Assembly: GCA_047623945.1 (NCBI GenBank)
Contig: JBLHOT010000006.1
Coordinates: forward strand, 1 to 64,000
Reading direction: 5' to 3'
From: Arcticibacterium sp047623945
GTDB taxonomy: Bacteria; Bacteroidota; Bacteroidia; Cytophagales; Spirosomataceae
DNA: 64,000 nucleotides
Made by a program: the position numbers and the translations under genes. Position 1 is the first letter of the stretch. Each line of letters begins with the position of its first letter. Of this stretch, positions 35,618 through 42,738 are shown piece after piece. Under the pieces are notes generated by a model that saw only the letters and a list, made by a program, of their open reading frames with translations, was not told the origin of the DNA and ran no database searches.

Positions 35618-35977
35618 ATGAAATCGTATCAAGACCTTGATGTTTGGAAGAAAAGTCGAAAACTTGTATCTGAAATTTATCAAATTACAAATAGCTTTCC
35701 TGATAGCGAAAAATTTGGATTGGTGTCTCAAATGCGTAGAGCAAGTGTTTCAATACCGTCTAATTTAGCTGAGGGTCATGGGAGAAGATATAATAAAGAA
35801 AAAGTAAGATTTATTCTTATTTCGAGAGGGTCAATCTATGAATTAGAAACTCAGCTGTATTTGAGTTATGATTTAGGCTTTATTGAAGAGGATAGAATGA
35901 ATGAGGTTTTAGAATTAAGTAAGGATGTTAAGTTGATGATGGGTGGTCTAATAAAGTTTTTAAAGAAACAGGACTAA
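35618..35977 (+). CDS. Four-helix-bundle protein (23S rRNA intervening-sequence/S23 family)
   Basis: A 119-residue helical protein of the 23S rRNA-intervening-sequence (S23, PF05635-type) family. It starts with KSYQDLDVWKKSRKLV, then SFPDSEKFGLVSQMRRASVSIPSNLAEGHGR, the two hallmark blocks, then RGSIYELETQLYLS. Known members form pentameric four-helix bundles and some relatives (bAvd) bind nucleic acid; no enzyme activity is known. It has nothing to do with branched-chain amino acid synthesis, yet lies between ilvB and ilvN inside an inverted repeat, so it is best seen as cargo of an IVS-like element. The frame is intact. Confidence 0.9.
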   Translation: MKSYQDLDVWKKSRKLVSEIYQITNSFPDSEKFGLVSQMRRASVSIPSNLAEGHGRRYNKEKVRFILISRGSIYELETQLYLSYDLGFIEEDRMNEVLELSKDVKLMMGGLIKFLKKQD

Positions 35978-36019
35978 TATCTATTAATCGAATATCTAAT
36001 ACTCGAGAATATCGAAAAG
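35974..36019 (+). repeat. Right arm of the inverted repeat
   Basis: Overlaps the last four bases of the four-helix-bundle gene and ends five bases before the ilvN start. It carries about ten bases more than the left arm, an extra GATTAATA-type stretch in its inner half. Confidence 0.65.
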
Positions 36020-36024
36020 AAAAA

Positions 36025-36561
36025 ATGAAAGCATATACCATATGCGTATTTACGGAAAATAGCATCGGCTTGTTAAACAAGATTACGATCATTTTCACAC
36101 GCAGAAGATTGAATATTGAAAGCCTTACAGTTTCTGAGACGGAGAGAAAAGGTGTTTCACGCTTTACTATTGTTATAAAACATGAGGAACGCGAGGCCGT
36201 AGAAAAGCTAGTAAGACAGATTAGAAAAGTGGTGGAGGTGTTAGCCGTTTTTGGTTACCTCGATGAAGATATCGTTTTTAACGAAATTGCGATGTATAAA
36301 ATCCCAACGCCGCTAGATTCTAATACTATTGATATGGAAACCATCAATCGAGTTCACAAGGCCTATTTGGTTTACTGGGGCCTAGATTACATGGTGTTAC
36401 AGAAGACGGGAACAGAAGAGGAGATTTTTGATTTCTTCAAGTACATTAAGCCTTTCGGGATATTAGAATTTATCCGTTCTGGAAGGATTGCGGTAGGAAA
36501 AACACCAAAAGGATTGGTGGAGTATCTTCCAGAAGATACCGAGTGGGAGTATTTGGTTTAA
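36025..36561 (+). CDS. ilvN: Acetolactate synthase, small regulatory subunit
   Basis: Regulatory subunit that activates IlvB and confers valine feedback. The 178-residue protein has an N-terminal ACT domain (YTICVFTENSIGLLNKITIIFTRRRLNIESLTVS, residues 3-38) and a C-terminal ALS-type domain ending in GILEFIRSGRIAVGKTPKG. It is normally adjacent to ilvB; here the two are split by 452 bases holding the four-helix-bundle insert. Any stem formed by the flanking repeat would end just before the ilvN ribosome-binding region (AAAAGAAAAA before ATG). Confidence 0.95.
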   Translation: MKAYTICVFTENSIGLLNKITIIFTRRRLNIESLTVSETERKGVSRFTIVIKHEEREAVEKLVRQIRKVVEVLAVFGYLDEDIVFNEIAMYKIPTPLDSNTIDMETINRVHKAYLVYWGLDYMVLQKTGTEEEIFDFFKYIKPFGILEFIRSGRIAVGKTPKGLVEYLPEDTEWEYLV

Positions 36562-36593
36562 ATAGGGTTATAGATGCACTATATTTTTTTCAG

Positions 36594-36601
36594 TAGTTTT
36601 G
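36594..36601 (+). promoter_or_regulatory. Possible -7 box before ilvC
   Basis: TAGTTTTG matches TAnnTTTG in the 115-base ilvN-ilvC gap, but no TTG box lies at the right distance. It may give ilvC extra transcription. Weak on its own. Confidence 0.3.
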
Positions 36602-36676
36602 CTGCTTGAAATGTAAAGTGCTGAACGATTAGATATTATCATAACAGTTAAGTATTCATAAATTTTATTTTAAATA

Positions 36677-37720
36677 ATGGCAAAGTTAAATTTTGGTGGT
36701 GTTGAAGAGGAAGTTGTAACAAGAGAAGAATTTCCTTTAGAAAAAGCAAGAGAAGTCCTAAGCGGCGAAACTATCGCAGTGATTGGTTACGGCGTTCAAG
36801 GTCCTGGACAAGCAATGAACATGAGAGACAATGGTCTTAATGTTATTGTAGGACAGCGTAAGGGTAAAACCTTTGATAAGGCAATAGCTGATGGATGGGT
36901 TCCTGGCGAAACTTTATTCGAAATTGAAGAAGCTCTTCAAAAAGGAACAATCATTTGCTACTTACTTTCAGACGCAGCTCAAATTGAGCTTTGGCCTACC
37001 GTTAAAAAGCACCTTACACCAGGTAAGTCTCTTTATTTCTCCCATGGCTTCGGTATTACTTATAAGGAGAAAACAGGTATTATTCCTCCAGCAGACGTAG
37101 ATGTATTCTTAACAGCACCTAAAGGTTCTGGTACATCTCTTCGTCGTCTTTTTGTGGCAGGTAAAGGTTTGAACTCTTCGTTCGCCATTTATCAAGATGC
37201 TACTGGCACTGCTCGTGAGAAATGTATCGCCATGGGAATCGGTGTTGGTTCTGGATATTTATTTGAAACAAACTTTTACAACGAAGTAACCTCTGACCTT
37301 ACAGGTGAGCGTGGAACTTTGATGGGATGTATTCAGGGTATCTTCGCTGCTCAGTATGAAGTTTTGAGATCTAATGGTCACTCACCTTCTGAAGCTTTTA
37401 ATGAGACAGTGGAAGAGCTTACGCAATCTTTAATGCCTCTAGTGGCAGAAAACGGAATGGATTGGATGTATGCCAACTGTTCTACAACGGCTCAGCGTGG
37501 TGCATTAGACTGGTGGAAGCCTTTCCGCGATGCGACTAAGCCAGTTTTTGAGAAGCTTTATGAGTCTGTGAAAAGTCAAAATGAAGCTGAAATTTCTATT
37601 ACGCGTAACTCTCAGCCAGATTACCGTGAGAAATTAGAAGTTGAACTAGCAGAACTGCGTGATTCTGAAATGTGGAGAGCCGGTAAGACGGTAAGAAGTC
37701 TTCGTCCAGAAAACACTTAA
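36677..37720 (+). CDS. ilvC: Ketol-acid reductoisomerase (NADP+)
   Basis: Second step of valine/isoleucine synthesis: Mg-dependent alkyl migration and NADPH reduction of acetolactate. The 347-residue class I enzyme has VIGYGVQGPGQAMNMRDNG for the cofactor, FSHGFGITY, AP-KGSG-type TAPKGSGTSLRRLF, and the metal-site block DLTGERGTLMG with the C-terminal EELTQSLMPLV. The N-terminus carries a short Bacteroidota-type extension (FGGVEEEVVTREEFPLEKA). Codon choice looks more optimal than the neighbours (many CGT/ATC), suggesting high expression. A strong terminator follows. Confidence 0.97.
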   Translation: MAKLNFGGVEEEVVTREEFPLEKAREVLSGETIAVIGYGVQGPGQAMNMRDNGLNVIVGQRKGKTFDKAIADGWVPGETLFEIEEALQKGTIICYLLSDAAQIELWPTVKKHLTPGKSLYFSHGFGITYKEKTGIIPPADVDVFLTAPKGSGTSLRRLFVAGKGLNSSFAIYQDATGTAREKCIAMGIGVGSGYLFETNFYNEVTSDLTGERGTLMGCIQGIFAAQYEVLRSNGHSPSEAFNETVEELTQSLMPLVAENGMDWMYANCSTTAQRGALDWWKPFRDATKPVFEKLYESVKSQNEAEISITRNSQPDYREKLEVELAELRDSEMWRAGKTVRSLRPENT

Positions 37721-37743
37721 GAATTAGTTTTCAATAGTATTTT

Positions 37744-37774
37744 ACAAAAGCTACCATTTGGTGGCTTTTGTTGT
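37744..37774 (+). terminator. Terminator after ilvC
   Basis: ACAAAAGCTACC and GGTGGCTTTTGT form a 12-bp stem (one G-T wobble) with a four-base ATTT loop, and a T-rich tail follows. It separates the ilvDBNC group from ilvA, which must have its own promoter in the following 80 bases. Confidence 0.85.
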
Positions 37775-37855
37775 TTAGAAACATTTGATTAGGTCAACTT
37801 TCGAGAGCAATTCAGCTTTTGTTTTGATATTTGCCTATCACTTTATTCATCAAAT

Positions 37856-39103
37856 ATGAACTCTCCTAGTATTGACGGTATAAAGGCCGCAGAAAAGCTT
37901 CTGAAAGGGGTAGTAACCCATACGCCTCTACAGCATAATTTAAACCTGTCTGAAAAGTACGAGGCTAATATTTATTTAAAAAGGGAGGACCTTCAATTGG
38001 TAAGGTCTTATAAACTCAGAGGAGCGTACAACAAAATGGCATCTTTAGATACAGTAACGCTCCAAAAGGGTGTCATCTGTGCCTCGGCCGGAAATCATGC
38101 TCAGGGCGTTGCTTGGGCTTGCCATAAGATGGAAACTAAAGGCAGCATCTTTATGCCTACAACCACCCCTGCTCAAAAAATTAAACAGGTGACCCTTTTT
38201 GGAGGGAATTGGATAGATATAAAATTAGTTGGAGATTCTTTTGATGATGCTTCTCAAGCCGCCCAAGCCTACACCCAGGAAACCGGGGGCACTTTTATAC
38301 ATCCTTTTAATGATAAGTTGGTTATTGAAGGTCAGGGCACCATTGGCCTTGAAGTATTAAAGGATGCATCTTTTGATATTGACTATTTAATATTTGCCAT
38401 CGGTGGAGGTGGCCTAGCTTCTGGACTGGCCACAGTGTTTAAACAGTTAAGCCCAGCTACAAAACTGATAGGCGTAGAACCTGCAGGTGCTGCTTCTATG
38501 AAGAAATCTATAGAAGCCAATAAGGTAATAGTGCTACCAGAAATGGACAAGTTCGTAGATGGTGCCGCCGTGGCCCAAGTAGGAGATATAACCTTTGAGA
38601 TTTGTAAAAAATACTTGTCGGATATAATTGTTGTGCCTGAGGGCAAAGTGTGCTCGCTTATTTTAGATCTCTACAGCGAGGAGGCCATTGTAGCAGAACC
38701 TGCTGGTGCTTTGAGTGTGGCCTCACTGCAAGATTTAAGAGATGAAATTAAGGGTAAAAATGTGGTTTGTATTCTAGGTGGCGGGAATAATGACATTCTC
38801 AGAATGGAAGAAATAAGAGAGCGTTCTTTACTCTATGAAGGTCTCAAGCATTATTTCATCATTCGTTTTGCTCAAAGAGCAGGAGCAATGAAGGAGTTCT
38901 TAAATGAGGTGCTTTCTCCAACAGACGATATCGTATTTTTCGAATATTCTAAGAAGACTGCCAGAGAGCGAGGGCCGGCCATGGTAGGGATTATTATCAA
39001 AAAAAGAGAGGACTTTAAAGGCCTTATCCAAAGGATGGCGGATGGTGGAATAAAATATACCTATATCAATGACAAACCAGAACTCTTTGAGTTTTTGGTG
39101 TAA
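37856..39103 (+). CDS. ilvA: Threonine ammonia-lyase (dehydratase) with one C-terminal ACT-like domain
   Basis: First committed step of isoleucine synthesis: threonine to 2-oxobutyrate plus ammonia, PLP-dependent. The PLP Lys is in LVRSYKLRGAYNKM (near residue 51), ASAGNHAQGVAW is the substrate block, and GGGGLASGLATV (near 187-198) binds the cofactor phosphate. The C-terminal 85 residues form a single regulatory ACT-like domain (HYFIIRFAQRAGAMKEFL), the one-domain form common in Bacteroidota and Gram-positives, likely tuned by isoleucine. It supplies the 2-oxobutyrate used by IlvBN upstream. Confidence 0.95.
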   Translation: MNSPSIDGIKAAEKLLKGVVTHTPLQHNLNLSEKYEANIYLKREDLQLVRSYKLRGAYNKMASLDTVTLQKGVICASAGNHAQGVAWACHKMETKGSIFMPTTTPAQKIKQVTLFGGNWIDIKLVGDSFDDASQAAQAYTQETGGTFIHPFNDKLVIEGQGTIGLEVLKDASFDIDYLIFAIGGGGLASGLATVFKQLSPATKLIGVEPAGAASMKKSIEANKVIVLPEMDKFVDGAAVAQVGDITFEICKKYLSDIIVVPEGKVCSLILDLYSEEAIVAEPAGALSVASLQDLRDEIKGKNVVCILGGGNNDILRMEEIRERSLLYEGLKHYFIIRFAQRAGAMKEFLNEVLSPTDDIVFFEYSKKTARERGPAMVGIIIKKREDFKGLIQRMADGGIKYTYINDKPELFEFLV

Positions 39104-39673
39104 GGTCGGTTGGGCCAGCAGCCAGATCAATCAACTAAGAACATTTCAACTACTTTTGGGCTTAACCCACTATAAATTCAATTCTTAAGGATTACAGCAT
39201 AGGCATATTTGGATTTACGAATATATTACTTGAATCCACCTTCCTTTTTCTGTGGGAATCTAGTTTAAGGAGGAATAAGTCCGAATGACTTTAATATTAA
39301 TATAAAAGGATCACAAGAATGTTACAAGCCAGAAGGGTTGAACTCTATTCGAACAAATAATTCGATAAACATATTGAAGCCTTTCAGGCTTCCGTCAAAC
39401 TATGAATCACAAAATCTATTCGTATTAAAGCCCTTCGGGCTTATAGGTAGCAGATTCTTATTTGGATGTATATCTTTATGTGTGACTGAATTCATAGTCA
39501 GGAATAGGTCTGAAGGACTTGAAGGTGAATAAAAAAGGGTGACAAGGTCGTCGCAACCCTAAAAGGGTTGAATTGTATTTGTCTGATAAATGCTTCAAAA
39601 TAGATATTGAAGGCCTTCAGGCTTCTGCCACTCTGCGAATAACAAAATTTATTTGTATTAAAGCCCCTCGGGC
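39104..39673. other. Gene-free stretch with a two-copy repeat
   Basis: 570 bases with no credible gene. The left 225 bases hold nothing I recognise. The right part carries two related hairpin-bearing repeat copies, annotated separately. A 64-codon open frame at 39338-39532 lies on the repeat and is not a gene. Confidence 0.7.
39331..39446 (+). repeat. Intergenic hairpin repeat, copy 1
   Basis: About 116 bases sharing an ordered set of blocks with copy 2: AAGGGTTGAA, then A/T-rich spacer, then ATTGAAG-CCT-TTC-AGGCTT, then ACAAAAT-TATT-GTATTAAAGCCC and TTCGGGCTTATAG. Two short palindromes (AAGCCT-TTC-AGGCTT and AAGCCC-TTC-GGGCTT) can form RNA hairpins. It looks like a dispersed intergenic repeat, slightly decayed at its left end. 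Confidence 0.65.
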
Positions 39674-39679
39674 TTATAG
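39561..39679 (+). repeat. Intergenic hairpin repeat, copy 2
   Basis: Same ordered blocks as copy 1 over 119 bases, about three-quarters identical by eye. It also keeps an AACCCT-AAA-AGGGTT hairpin spanning its left end (39555 onward). Its last palindrome, AGCCCCTCGGGCT, covers the stop codon of the convergent exonuclease gene and may end that transcript. Confidence 0.65.
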
Positions 39680-40372
39680 TTTGTAGCTTAAACCTTTCAT
39701 TCTCAGATAAAGCTGGGCCAAAACAGAAACATCTCTACCGCAGTATTCCTTAATCTTTTCTAAATCATTTTCTTCATGGTAAACCCGATTTACATCGGCA
39801 CCAGAAATGTCTGATTTGCTGCTTGGGATATCAAAAACGGCGGCCAAAAGGTCAAGTGAAGTGAACTTCTTATAGTCGCCAAACTTCCATAATTCCATGG
39901 TGTCGATATGATTAATTTCCCAAGGTTTTTTGCCTCCCAAATCTAAGGCTTGAGGAAGCTGTAGCCCATTAATAAGCATTCTACGTGATAAATATGGGAA
40001 ATCGAACTCCTTTCCATTATGGGCACAAAGCAATAAAGAGTTTTTGGCTCTGTGCTTATCCAGAATGAGAGAGAAGTTCTTTAAGAGTTCTTTTTCAGAG
40101 TCGGCAGAAAGTGTTTTGACCTTTAGGTTTAATGCTTTCTTTTCATCTAAGTAGAGTCCACCTACGCCAATGCAAATAACTTGTCCGAATTCAGAATAAA
40201 TGGCGGCCCTATCCTGATACATTTCCGAGACAGACATTTCCAAGTCATTTCGTAAATAGGAAGCTTTTCTTTCCCAAAGAGGTTTCAGCCTTTCAGGTAA
40301 TTCCTCGAACGTTTTATAGTTTGCGGCGGTTTCTATATCCAGGAAAAGAATATTGAAAAGTAGTGGATCCAT
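39674..40372 (-). CDS. Predicted 3'-5' exonuclease, DnaQ-like (PolB-exonuclease type)
   Basis: A 232-residue protein with the ribonuclease H-like exonuclease fold of the PF10108 type. The ExoI motif is in ILFLDIETA (Asp-x-Glu), a middle acidic motif is near AHNGKEFDFPYLSRR, and EYCGRDV-x-x-L near the C-terminus carries the last acidic residue. It probably trims or repairs single-stranded nucleic acid in the cytoplasm. The stop lies inside copy 2 of the intergenic repeat, so the last codons are shared with repeat sequence. A perfect 16-bp palindrome is 11 bases upstream of the start. Confidence 0.85.
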   Translation of the reverse strand: MDPLLFNILFLDIETAANYKTFEELPERLKPLWERKASYLRNDLEMSVSEMYQDRAAIYSEFGQVICIGVGGLYLDEKKALNLKVKTLSADSEKELLKNFSLILDKHRAKNSLLLCAHNGKEFDFPYLSRRMLINGLQLPQALDLGGKKPWEINHIDTMELWKFGDYKKFTSLDLLAAVFDIPSSKSDISGADVNRVYHEENDLEKIKEYCGRDVSVLAQLYLRMKGLSYKL

Positions 40373-40382
40373 GGTTTAGTAG

Positions 40383-40398
40383 TTTTGGTATACCAAAA
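40383..40398. promoter_or_regulatory. 16-bp perfect palindrome upstream of the exonuclease gene
   Basis: TTTTGGTATACCAAAA is fully self-complementary and sits 11 bases upstream of the minus-strand exonuclease start, where an operator could act. No matching regulator is identified. It also lies in the decayed tail of the pseudogene, so chance cannot be excluded. Confidence 0.35.
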
Positions 40399-40449
40399 TA
40401 GGCATTTTCCTGAACTAAACAGGGTTTGAAGAGGAGGTCCTGAGTTTAG

Positions 40450-40898
40450 TTTTCTCTTAAACTTTTTAATATCATTTAGATCTTGTGGTCTTCGTGCCGC
40501 TTCTTTTGCTGATAATAAGATGATTGAAGTGAACTACTCGGACTTTAAGTTCTTCATTCTCGTAATCTAAAGAGGCATTATATGTGTCGTCAAATTTTAA
40601 CCCTTTTACTTTAATAAGAATTTCAATGCAGACGGGTGGTCTTCCAAACGTAAAAACGTCGTATTCTTCTGTATCAAGTAACCGTGACTCTTCAATGGCA
40701 TTTTGTGATAATCTGAATATACCCAAGGCAATTTTAGGTATTTAAAGTTGCAAGAACTTGGGCTATTCCCAAATATCAAAATCGCCCGTAGTTCTGTTTT
40801 AGCCATGAGCCACTGAATAGCCACCTACTAAAACATATTTTATCTACATTTAAAGTTGAAATAAAATCTCTGAAATCAGGATTGAAGATGTTTCCCAT
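40450..40898 (-). pseudogene. Broken nucleotidyltransferase (MNT/DUF6036-like)
   Basis: Reading the minus strand from 40898 gives MGNIFNPDFRDFISTLN, then after a one-base frameshift KYVLVGGYSVAHG, an in-frame stop, NRTTGDFDIWE, another stop, a short damaged stretch with a third stop, then FGRPPVCIEILIKVKG and LKVRVVHFNHLIISK. A second one-base shift near 40490 restores RRPQDLNDIKKFKRKL. Together these reproduce the GG-x-D-x-D nucleotidyltransferase layout of roughly 145-residue standalone proteins. At least three stops and two frameshifts make it non-functional. The 84-codon open frame 40472-40726 is only its intact middle-to-late part. Confidence 0.85.
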
Positions 40899-41115
40899 TA
40901 ATCAGGCAATATGCAATGAGAAAAATAGGGCTTGTTCATTTTTAATAGAATTTCGAGGTCAAATTCTAAGCATTTAAATATGCTGCGGCCTCTAGTCTTT
41001 TTCGGATGGTTTTATTTCGCTAATACTCACGGGTTCGCAGTTCATTCTCTTCATGTTTGCCTGCCCAAATCGCAGTTTTTTCTAGCCGAAATTGACTTGT
41101 TTTCATAAATAGGGA

Positions 41116-42090
41116 CTAAGGTTTACTTCCCTTGTCAATTATCGCATTCACAATCCTCTCAGCATGGACCCTGGAATTTTCTATGAACAAACTATGCGTA
41201 TTCATGCCACCACAGATTACTCCTGCTAGATAAACATTTGGCAAGTTGGTTTCCATGGTCTCCTCATTATAAACGGGCTTTTTTATTTTGTCTTCACTCA
41301 GTTTAATCCCAATCTTTTCTAGAAAGGCAAGATTTGGCTGGTAGCCTGTTAAGGCAATGACCCAGTCATTTTCAATGATCTGTTCTCCCTCAGGAGTATC
41401 TATAATCACCTCGCCCTCTTTAATTTCTTTAATGTTGGAGTTGAAAATAGCTTTTATAGAGCCTTCTTTTATTCTGTTTTCTACATCGGGTTTTACCCAA
41501 TACTTTACTCGCTCACCTATGCCAGCATCTCTAATAACCATGGTTACTTCGGCACCTTTTCGCCAAGTTTCCATGGCGGCATCTACGCTAGAATTACTAG
41601 AACCTACCACCATCACCTTTTGGAAAGCATAAAAATTAGGGTCTTTATAGTAATGCGTTACTTTAGGTAGACTTTCTCCTGGAACCCCAATGAGGTTTGG
41701 GATGTCATAAAAGCCTGTTGAAACGACCATACTTTTAACTTTATAATGACTTTTAGAGGTTTTGACTACGTATGTATCCGCTTCTACAATTACGCTTTCT
41801 ACACCTTCAAAAAGACGAACGTTTAGATTCCACTGGCTAGTTACTCTTCTGTAATACTCTAGAGCCTCAGTTCTGGTGGGCTTTGAGTTAACAGACATAA
41901 AAGGTACGTTGCCTATTTCCAGTCTTTCTGAAGTACTGAAAAAAGTCATGTTTATGGGATAGTTATAGAGGGAATTTACTAAGGCTCCTTTTTCTAAAAT
42001 CACATAACTTAAGCCAGCTTTAGTAGCCTCAATGCCACATGCTAAGCCAATTGGTCCTCCTCCTACTATCGCTATATCAAATTCTTTCAT
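41116..42090 (-). CDS. ypdA: YpdA-type bacillithiol disulfide reductase (putative)
   Basis: A 324-residue flavoprotein of the thioredoxin reductase-like family. FAD loop IVGGGPIGLACGIEA is at residues 6-20, NMTFFSTSERLEIGNVPF near 50, the NADPH loop MVVGSSNSSVDAAMETWRKG near 160, and a C-terminal YLAGVICGGMNTHSLFIENSR block. No CxxC redox pair is visible, in line with YpdA, which reduces bacillithiol disulfide without one. It would keep the bacillithiol pool reduced in the cytoplasm; synthesis genes (bshA/B/C) are not in the window. It is monocistronic, with a long upstream gap containing a 22-bp palindrome. Confidence 0.85.
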   Translation of the reverse strand: MKEFDIAIVGGGPIGLACGIEATKAGLSYVILEKGALVNSLYNYPINMTFFSTSERLEIGNVPFMSVNSKPTRTEALEYYRRVTSQWNLNVRLFEGVESVIVEADTYVVKTSKSHYKVKSMVVSTGFYDIPNLIGVPGESLPKVTHYYKDPNFYAFQKVMVVGSSNSSVDAAMETWRKGAEVTMVIRDAGIGERVKYWVKPDVENRIKEGSIKAIFNSNIKEIKEGEVIIDTPEGEQIIENDWVIALTGYQPNLAFLEKIGIKLSEDKIKKPVYNEETMETNLPNVYLAGVICGGMNTHSLFIENSRVHAERIVNAIIDKGSKP

Positions 42091-42210
42091 TCCTTTATCA
42101 TTTACTTGCTAGCCTAAAATTAACGTTCTTTTCGGCTTATGAAGGGTTAACAAAGGGTGGCCCTAAAGAAATCCCTAGCGAGTCCAATCTGTCATATTTC
42201 TGAAAAAATA

Positions 42211-42232
42211 ATTTAATGCCTAGGCATTAAAT
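42211..42232. promoter_or_regulatory. 22-bp perfect palindrome upstream of ypdA
   Basis: A fully self-complementary stretch with core TTAATGCCTAGGCATTAA, 120 bases upstream of the ypdA start and about 50 bases before the weak open frame on the other strand. The length makes chance unlikely, and it looks like the operator of a dimeric regulator. Which gene it controls is unclear. Confidence 0.5.
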
Positions 42233-42259
42233 ATCAATGAAATCACATTCATAAAATGA

Positions 42260-42655
42260 GTCGGCCTTTATGAAATTATTAGAAGGTGGAATAATGAAAG
42301 TCAAACGGCAAATTTTACTAATGTACTCTTAGAAGCATTACCAAAGAAACATTGTCGCATTCTGCGGCTAGGCTCATTGATGCCAATGAGGTTTATTTCT
42401 CTCAGTAGGTTTATAAAATTCCTGGGAATAGACTTTTGGTGTATTCCAAATTTTGCCAAATTAAACGAGTGGGTTTATCTTAAGATTCCTGAGGTCGATG
42501 AACGACAGATAAATGAATTACGTTTAATCAGCGGCATGAAGCACTTGGAGGAATATCGTGAAAAAGTATTGTTTTCTCTCCAAGAAAACCGATTTTTGCT
42601 GCCTTGTAAGCTTTTCAGGTATATGGTGCGTTATAGACGTAAAGTTTGCAAATAA
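42260..42655 (+). CDS. Doubtful open frame between ypdA and rseP
   Basis: An open frame of 131 codons without ATG at its start; the first usable start is TTG 42377 (92 residues). The text, for example GIDFWCIPNFAKLNEWVYLKIPEVDERQINELRLI, reads like protein but I recognise no family. A terminator lies 29 bases after its stop, which favours a transcribed gene or the remnant of one whose 5' end is lost. There is no -7 box at a useful distance. I list it as a possible gene fragment, not a confident gene. Confidence 0.25.
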   Translation, partial: VGLYEIIRRWNNESQTANFTNVLLEALPKKHCRILRLGSLMPMRFISLSRFIKFLGIDFWCIPNFAKLNEWVYLKIPEVDERQINELRLISGMKHLEEYREKVLFSLQENRFLLPCKLFRYMVRYRRKVCK

Positions 42656-42683
42656 TTATTTAGAAGGTGCAGAATTAGCACAC

Positions 42684-42711
42684 GCTGCTCTAAAAGAGTA
42701 GCGATTTTTTT
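42684..42711 (+). terminator. Hairpin terminator 28 bases before rseP
   Basis: GCTGCTCT and AGAGTAGC pair (one G-T wobble) around an AAA loop, followed by GA and seven T. Oriented forward. It may end a transcript from the doubtful upstream frame, or sit in the rseP leader as an attenuator, in which case the promoter of rseP is upstream of it. Confidence 0.6.
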
Positions 42712-42738
42712 AATAACCCGAGAGGGATAAATACGAGT

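Larger units (their letters stand above)
35574..36019 (+). mobile_element. IVS-like insert: four-helix-bundle gene within an inverted repeat
   Basis: The whole ilvB-ilvN gap is filled by one gene bounded by imperfect inverted repeats at 35574-35609 and 35974-36019. The outermost 10 bases match exactly (CTTTTCGATA when read inward on each strand), and an inner block (TCGAGTATT-G/A-GATATT) matches 15 of 16. The inner end of the right arm overlaps the stop codon. This layout resembles the intervening sequences of 23S rRNA genes, where the same protein family lies in a stem that RNase III cuts out. Whether it moves, and how, is unknown. Removing it would leave a normal short ilvB-ilvN spacer. Confidence 0.6.

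Noticed and set aside
39338..39532. 64-codon open frame in the ilvA-exonuclease gap
   Set aside because: It lies on copy 1 of the hairpin repeat, and its text (KPFRLPSN, KPFGLIG) comes from the repeat palindromes.
40472..40726. An intact 84-residue gene
   Set aside because: It is the surviving middle-to-late part of a broken nucleotidyltransferase; matching sequence continues upstream and downstream in other frames.
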